Positions 59,998-64,000 of a stretch of DNA of 64,000 nt are shown piece by piece (position 1 is the first letter of the stretch; each line of letters opens with the position of its first letter). The stretch comes from a virus. The notes below the pieces were generated by a model. That model did no database searches. It saw nothing but the letters and a program-made list of their open reading frames with translations, and had not been told where the DNA came from. The stretch lies in the IMG/VR virus record IMGVR_UViG_3300042344_000022, positions 1 to 64,000 of that record. One strand, written 5' to 3'. The position numbers and the translations under genes are program-made.

Positions 59998-61469
59998 TGA
60001 CACACTTGATTATAACAAATGCGGATGAATCCTATATTAAAGTTCATTGTGACGAAAGCGTTGCATGGGAACTTAGGGATGCATTCTCATTCCGTCCTCC
60101 AGGGTTTCAGTTTGTGCCTTCTTACAGACAGAAACTTTGGGACGGCTATCTAAGACTATTCAATCCTCTCAATAGACAAATCTATCGTGGTCTTGCCCCA
60201 CAGGTAATAAAGTGGGCAACCGATAGAGGATATACCTATGAGTATGCGGACGAAGATTATGACACATCCTTTTCAGTGGAAGAAGCAAATGAGTATATTG
60301 AAAAACTCAATCCCAAACATATGCCTAGAGATTATCAGGTTAACTCTTTCGTCCATGCAATACGTTCTAAGCGTCGTATTGTGTTGTCTCCTACTGGTTC
60401 AGGCAAGTCTTTGCTTCTTTACATGGTCTCTATGTATCTGCTTACCAAAGGGAAGAGAGGTCTTATCATCGTTCCTAGGTCGGCCCTTGTAGAACAGTTG
60501 TATTCAGACTTTGAGGACTATTCTGTAAAGAATGGTAAAGACATGTCTAAGTATTGTCACCGTGTCTATTCTGGTAAAGATAAGGTAACAGATAAGCCTG
60601 TTTGTATCTCTACTTGGCAGTCATTATATAAGATGCCTAAAGAATACTTTCAGCAGTTTGACTATGTTATCTGTGACGAGGTACATCAGGCACAAGCAAA
60701 GTCTCTTACCGACATTGTAGGTAAATGCACCAAGGCAGAATATCGTTTAGGTGTTACTGGTACTCTTACCGGTGCTAAGGCTCATGAATGGCAACTTGTA
60801 GGATTGTTTGGTCAAATCTATAAGGCTACTACATCAAAAGAACTTATGGACAATAAGCAATTAGCAGCCTTGACTATTAAGTGCCTTGTTCTAAAGTACC
60901 CTGATGAAGAATGTCATTATATGAAATCTGCGGACTATAAGACCGAGATTGATTACATTGTGTCACACAAGGAACGTAACAAGTTCATTGTGAACCTTGC
61001 ATTGTCTCTAGAAGGTAATACACTTGTGTTTTTCAACTTTGTTGAGAAGCATGGACAGGTGCTATACGACATGCTAAATAAGAAAGCAAAAGATCGTAAA
61101 GTATTTTTTATTCATGGAGGAACAGACGTAGATGACCGAGAACAAATACGAAGGATCGTCGAGACGGAACGTAATGCTATTATTGTTGGGTCCGTTGGCG
61201 TTCTCAGCACTGGTACTAACATCGTGGCCCTCAATAATGTCATATTTGCATCCCCTTCCAAGTCCAAGGTTAGAAACCTTCAGTCCATCGGGCGTGGTCT
61301 CCGTGTCAACAGCACTAAGGAATCCGCCACGCTCTTTGACATTGCCGACGACTTTAAGTGGAAAGCCCATGATAACTATACTCTTAAACACTTCTTCGAA
61401 CGCCTCAAAACCTACGGTGAAGAAAAGTTCCATTTCAAAATCTACAAAATTAAGGTCAAAGAAACGTAG
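59997..61469 (+). CDS. uvsW: Recombination and repair helicase UvsW
   Basis: 490 residues, SF2 helicase. Q-motif-like MPRDYQVNSFVHAI near 109; Walker A SPTGSGKS at 131-138; DEVH box at 227-230; motif III GVTGTL at 252-257; and motif VI SIGRGLR near 440. The N-terminal domain (YRQKLWDGYLRLFN) is the UvsW-specific DNA-binding module. It unwinds D-loops, R-loops and branched DNA, switching origin-dependent to recombination-dependent replication. TAATG coupled to uvsY and driven by the same sigma70 promoter. Confidence 0.95.
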   Translation: MTHLIITNADESYIKVHCDESVAWELRDAFSFRPPGFQFVPSYRQKLWDGYLRLFNPLNRQIYRGLAPQVIKWATDRGYTYEYADEDYDTSFSVEEANEYIEKLNPKHMPRDYQVNSFVHAIRSKRRIVLSPTGSGKSLLLYMVSMYLLTKGKRGLIIVPRSALVEQLYSDFEDYSVKNGKDMSKYCHRVYSGKDKVTDKPVCISTWQSLYKMPKEYFQQFDYVICDEVHQAQAKSLTDIVGKCTKAEYRLGVTGTLTGAKAHEWQLVGLFGQIYKATTSKELMDNKQLAALTIKCLVLKYPDEECHYMKSADYKTEIDYIVSHKERNKFIVNLALSLEGNTLVFFNFVEKHGQVLYDMLNKKAKDRKVFFIHGGTDVDDREQIRRIVETERNAIIVGSVGVLSTGTNIVALNNVIFASPSKSKVRNLQSIGRGLRVNSTKESATLFDIADDFKWKAHDNYTLKHFFERLKTYGEEKFHFKIYKIKVKET

Positions 61470-61476
61470 GTGATCT

Positions 61477-61881
61477 ATGAATGATGTCAGTGATAACCCT
61501 GTAGCAAAGTTCCTTAGACTACAGAATGGTGATGATATTGTAGCTGAAACGGTAGAGTATGAAGATGAAAATGGTATAATGTATATGGTAATGAATCCTA
61601 TGAATGTGGTCTATTCACACACTCACGAAGGATATCTTTCTGTATCGTTTATGCCATGGGTGTTCCCAAAGATGGTAGATCATCAAGAGTTCATGCTACA
61701 TGCCGAAGATGTTCTACTCATTTCAGATGTCACCGAGAAGATGAATATATACTATTGGGACAATGTGCAATCTCTATGCTCACCACAAGAGACTAGACCT
61801 CCTGTAGAACAACCTCAGGAAGAAGAAAGTAATATCTTAGATGTGCTTAGAGAAATGGCAAACAAAAGGACATATCACTAA
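61477..61881 (+). CDS. Conserved small protein after uvsW, possible Sm-like fold
   Basis: 134 residues. AKFLRLQNGDDIVAETVEYED, YMVMNPMNVVYSHTHEGYLSVSFMPW and ADVLLISD-like strands form a small beta barrel reminiscent of Sm/Hfq-type sequences (note the spaced L-x-NG-DDI-AE and the NP-x-x-VV motifs). The last third is Pro/Glu-rich and ends with a helix LDVLREMANKRTYH. Proteins of this type follow uvsW in other T4-like marine phages. RNA binding is only a structural guess. TAATG overlap with the next gene. Confidence 0.65.
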   Translation: MNDVSDNPVAKFLRLQNGDDIVAETVEYEDENGIMYMVMNPMNVVYSHTHEGYLSVSFMPWVFPKMVDHQEFMLHAEDVLLISDVTEKMNIYYWDNVQSLCSPQETRPPVEQPQEEESNILDVLREMANKRTYH

Positions 61882-62174
61882 TGGCTACTGAAAGTAATCC
61901 GTATCTGTCATTCGACGACAAAGAACTAACAGACGACTTTGGGTTTTCTTTTAGCAACGAAGATGATATTGTAGCCGAGGCGGTAGCACCAGCGTCGGAT
62001 GAGATTACAGACCTTAAAAAGAGGCTAGAGGCCATTCGTAAGATATACCTACCCCTATTACAGAACCTCGCTAAAAACTCCGATCAGCCCATTATCAAAT
62101 GGCCGGATCGTGGTCCTGTGCTTAAAAAGCAGATTGATAAACTCACGATGCTAACGGAACCAGGATTCAAGTAG
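61881..62174 (+). CDS. Small conserved protein of unknown function
   Basis: 97 residues: an acidic N-terminus (SFDDKELTDDFGFSFSNEDD) and a helical C-terminus (EITDLKKRLEAIRKIYLPLLQNLAKN, DQPIIKWPDRGPVLKKQIDKL). The latter is a motif I know from small proteins between uvsW and gene 55 in cyanophage-like T4 relatives; no function is known. Its end would be covered by any leftward RNA from the minus-strand promoter at 62264-62292. Confidence 0.65.
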   Translation: MATESNPYLSFDDKELTDDFGFSFSNEDDIVAEAVAPASDEITDLKKRLEAIRKIYLPLLQNLAKNSDQPIIKWPDRGPVLKKQIDKLTMLTEPGFK

Positions 62175-62257
62175 GCAGCTAACTAGATTTGCTTCGCAAA
62201 TCATTCGCTTCGCTCATGGCTGCCTCTTGGCAGGAGGTTATTGGTTGGTTGGCTGCG
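62175..62257 (-). ncRNA. Candidate leftward small RNA, structured 82-base region
   Basis: This 143-base gap has no gene. Read leftward from the minus-strand promoter, RNA would start about 62257 and fold at once: an outer 9-bp stem (62248-62256 with 62175-62183, one G-U), hairpin CUGCC/GGCAG with a 4-base loop (62220-62233), and hairpin GAUUUGC/GCAAAUC with a 3-base loop (62186-62202). The 5' single strand contains AACCUCCU, similar to the anti-Shine-Dalgarno end of 16S rRNA. No T-run follows, so the 3' end is unknown. The same stems would also form in rightward readthrough RNA. Confidence 0.5.
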
Positions 62258-62263
62258 AAGCAC

Positions 62264-62292
62264 ATTATAACCCAGTTCTAAAAATGTGTCAA
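62264..62292 (-). promoter_or_regulatory. Perfect sigma70 promoter on the minus strand (TTGACA-17-TATAAT)
   Basis: On the + strand, ATTATA (62264-62269), 17 bases, then TGTCAA (62287-62292); reverse complement gives TTGACA-17-TATAAT, both hexamers and spacing ideal. It is the only convincing minus-strand promoter I found and faces no minus-strand gene, only the structured region and the 3' end of the upstream genes. Confidence 0.85.
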
Positions 62293-62317
62293 GCCCTAAT
62301 TTGAGGTTTTCTATAAA

Positions 62318-63082
62318 ATGTTTCACTTTTTTCACCGCACACCAGAGATTGTTCTAGATTGCTATACAAGCGATCAGAGTTTCTATGCCAACACCCCTAT
62401 CATCAAATCAGGTAAAGCAATTCCAGAATGGTGGAGAGAACTAGAGCCTTATAAAGCAAAGTTCTATCAAGAAGGTGAAAATCCTTATCATCTAAACTCA
62501 AATGAGTTGACAGCACGGGATTGTTATGCTATTATAGAATTATATAAAGTTGGTGCTATACTAGAAAACTGGTGTGATATCTCTTTTAGAACAGCGAACG
62601 GTGAATACAACTATTGGTATTCATCAGGACCTAAACCTGAAACGCATGATAGGAAACAGTTGGGTAACTCATTCCCAGGCTATCATCATATCAAGTTGGT
62701 TAGTCCTTGGGTTATGAGAGAAAGAACTGGAGTCAAATTTATGTGGTTAGGCGCAGAGTGGTCGTTACATAACTATGATATTAAGGTCTTGCCAGGAATA
62801 CTTAGTTTTGATATAGTAACAGCAATGAATGTGAATATCATGTTCCCTATGCATGATGATGAGTTTGTTCTTCCTGTCGGATTGCCTTTAGGGCAACTTG
62901 TTCCTTTGTCTGATAAGAGATTGAAGATCAACAATCATCTAGTCACGGAGCAAGAGTATAACAAACATAGAATGAACTCATTTGGTGTTTCCTTTTACGG
63001 ATGGCGAAGGGCATTGCAATTGAGAGAAAGAAACAAAGAGAGGGGAACATGCCCCTTTCATTCTGGAGATACAGATGGCTAA
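62318..63082 (+). CDS. Conserved phage protein of unknown function upstream of gene 55
   Basis: 254 residues. IVLDCYTSDQSFYANTPIIKSGKAIPEWWREL, CYAIIELYKVGAILENWCDISF, HIKLVSPWVMRERTGVKFMWLGAEW (each in part) and an end CPFHSG with a Cys and a His. The IPEWWREL and IKLVSPW blocks belong to a protein family I know from many marine T4-like phages, with no assigned function. GAGG lies about 10 bases before the ATG. It overlaps gene 55 by 8 bases. Late or middle regulation is unclear; the -10-like TATAAC at 62266 could be shared with the divergent promoter. Confidence 0.68.
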   Translation: MFHFFHRTPEIVLDCYTSDQSFYANTPIIKSGKAIPEWWRELEPYKAKFYQEGENPYHLNSNELTARDCYAIIELYKVGAILENWCDISFRTANGEYNYWYSSGPKPETHDRKQLGNSFPGYHHIKLVSPWVMRERTGVKFMWLGAEWSLHNYDIKVLPGILSFDIVTAMNVNIMFPMHDDEFVLPVGLPLGQLVPLSDKRLKINNHLVTEQEYNKHRMNSFGVSFYGWRRALQLRERNKERGTCPFHSGDTDG

Positions 63083-63647
63083 GAAGAAGAAACACTATGT
63101 AGATAATGAAAAGTTTCTGCAAGAGATTAAAGAATACAAGAAACAATGTAAGATTGCAGAAGCCGAGGGTAAAGAAAAGCCTCGGCTTTCAGAGTATATT
63201 GGTCAGTGTATCTATCTTATCGCAGAGAACTTTGCACATAAGCCTCGTTTTATGAACTATTCGTTCATCGATGAAATGAAGTCAGATGCTATTGAGAACT
63301 GCCTAATGTATTTTGACAACTTTGATTCCGACAAGTATAGCAATCCATTCGCATACTTCACACAGATCATTTACTATGCTTTTCATCGCCGTATTAACAA
63401 AGAAGAAAAGAACCGCTATATAATGTATAAGAAGTTCCAAGAGAGTTTCATTCAGACAGGTAGTGTCGATCAGCTATTAGATGGTGATGGCAATAACGTT
63501 ATCACCCCTATGATGTATGATAACCTAAACCAGTTTATAGGAAATTTTGAAGCAAGAGAAGCAGAAAAGAAGAAGAAGCGCAAACTAGCTAAAGAGGGAC
63601 TTGAAAAGTTTGTAGGAGAGGATGATGAAGGAAGAGAATCAGTTTGA
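63075..63647 (+). CDS. 55: Late-transcription sigma factor gp55
   Basis: 190 residues (T4 gp55: 185). Sigma70 region-2-like block: YIGQCIYLIAENFAHKPRFMNYSF, IDEMKSDAIENCLMYFDNFD, NPFAYFTQIIYYAFHRRINKEEKNRY (each in part), the recognisable gp55 core. The basic N-terminus KKKKHYVD and Lys-rich C-terminus are normal. gp55 directs host RNA polymerase to the TATAAATA-type promoters annotated across this window, with the clamp and gp33 in T4. Start fixed by GGAG upstream and overlap with the preceding gene. Confidence 0.93.
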   Translation: MAKKKKHYVDNEKFLQEIKEYKKQCKIAEAEGKEKPRLSEYIGQCIYLIAENFAHKPRFMNYSFIDEMKSDAIENCLMYFDNFDSDKYSNPFAYFTQIIYYAFHRRINKEEKNRYIMYKKFQESFIQTGSVDQLLDGDGNNVITPMMYDNLNQFIGNFEAREAEKKKKRKLAKEGLEKFVGEDDEGRESV

Positions 63648-63831
63648 GGTACCTTTTCAGGTGCAGACATTGATCACCACACTCAAAGATAAGAATGAAC
63701 GTGTCCACGTTCGTGGTAACTATCGTCAGCGTTTAGACGCTATTCGACGTTCTATTGATAAGGCGATCTTTGACTATGATACCGAAATGGGCACCGTTCA
63801 GCCTCTACGATTTAAGAAGGGGCAGAGATAA
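63622..63831 (+). CDS. Small unknown protein overlapping the end of gene 55
   Basis: 69 residues, start at 63622 (or the adjacent ATG at 63625) with AGGAGAGG directly upstream. ENQFEVPFQVQTLITTLKDKNERVHVRGNYRQRLDAI (in part) and a basic C-terminus FKKGQR. The helix RQRLDAIRRSIDKAIFDYDTEM suggests a small helical protein. No family recognised. Overlaps gene 55 by 26 bases and the next gene by one base. Confidence 0.62.
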   Translation: MMKEENQFEVPFQVQTLITTLKDKNERVHVRGNYRQRLDAIRRSIDKAIFDYDTEMGTVQPLRFKKGQR

Positions 63832-64000
63832 TGGATATGGATGATTTTGTCAAAGAGGTTGATCAGAATATAGAATGGTTCTGTAATCGGATTGTTGAAC
63901 CTGTTCCCATCGATAAGCAGAGCAAAGAAAAGATCATGCGTCGGATGATCAATCTCGGATGGCTTCGGGAGTCAGAGTTTGAAACCTATCAAGAGATTAC
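63831..64000 (+). CDS. Partial gene running off the right edge
   Basis: ATG overlaps the upstream stop (TAATG). The 56 visible residues (MDMDDFVKEVDQNIEWFCNR, IVEPVPIDKQSKEKIMRRMINLGWLRESEF in two parts) are helical and charged. No family recognised; in related phages genes 46/47 or small unknowns follow gene 55. The 3' end is outside the window. Confidence 0.6.
   Translation, partial: MDMDDFVKEVDQNIEWFCNRIVEPVPIDKQSKEKIMRRMINLGWLRESEFETYQEI

Noticed and set aside
61132-61473. Second + strand open frame within the end of uvsW
   Set aside because: The uvsW frame carries conserved helicase motif VI here; the alternative frame has Ser/Pro-rich random-looking sequence and no ribosome site.
62175-62260. 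Structured region considered as a tRNA gene
   Set aside because: The outer stem and two hairpins look cloverleaf-like, but there is no T-loop consensus, no D-arm and no anticodon arm of correct size on either strand.

Overview
The window is a contiguous piece of a large lytic tailed-phage (myovirus) chromosome from the T4 superfamily. Almost every base is coding on the + strand, genes touch through TAATG or ATGA overlaps, and the order of the T4 virion genes is kept: 4-53-27/5-25-6-7-8-(9/10), then a tail-fibre/adhesin island, then 13-14-15-16-17-18-19-20-core-21-22-23, and finally uvsY-uvsW-...-55. The long repetitive fibres (NAAYT/NAAF repeats), the DUF4815-type giant baseplate protein, the absence of gene 24 next to 23 and the compact late promoters resemble the cyanophage, pelagiphage and rhizobial-phage branches more than T4 itself. 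The host cannot be named from this window. Two near-perfect or perfect sigma70 promoters show that the host RNA polymerase uses an ordinary housekeeping sigma factor.

Layout. 1-5606: head completion nuclease (gp4, cut by the window edge), an unknown conserved protein, baseplate wedge gp53, hub gp27-like, and a gp5-like spike that is split over two genes with no recognisable lysozyme domain. 5630-18895: baseplate wedge genes 25, 6, 7 (with a LamG domain), 8 and a 2155-residue gp9/gp10-like protein. 18906-42237: accessory island of about 23 kb with a left-handed beta-helix protein, eight fibre-like proteins, a Gly/His-rich collagen-like protein, a probable six-bladed propeller adhesin, three 2-oxoglutarate/Fe(II) oxygenases, coiled-coil proteins and small assembly-type proteins. 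42269-47070: neck and terminase. 47146-49488: sheath and tube. 49557-58892: portal, scaffold/core proteins, prohead protease, scaffold gp22 and major capsid protein, closed by a strong UUCG terminator. 58978-64000: a tail-tube-like protein, then the recombination genes uvsY and uvsW and the late sigma factor gene 55, plus small unknowns.

Regulation. Nineteen NNTAAATA octamers sit at gene boundaries or just upstream of genes. They match the T4 late-promoter element (TATAAATA) read by the gp55 sigma factor, whose gene lies in the same window. In most of the boundary cases the TAA of the motif is itself the stop codon of the upstream gene. uvsY has instead a sigma70 promoter (TTGACG-17-TATAAT). 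A second sigma70 promoter, a perfect TTGACA-17-TATAAT, lies on the minus strand at 62264-62292 and points into a highly structured 82-base stretch with no gene. This is the best candidate here for an undescribed element, probably a leftward small RNA.

How the parts work together: late genes build the head (20-core-21-22-23), package DNA (16-17), and build neck, tail and baseplate. The fibre island supplies interchangeable receptor-binding parts, and the oxygenases may modify some of them. UvsY and UvsW act in recombination-dependent replication, and gp55 switches on the late promoters found throughout the window.
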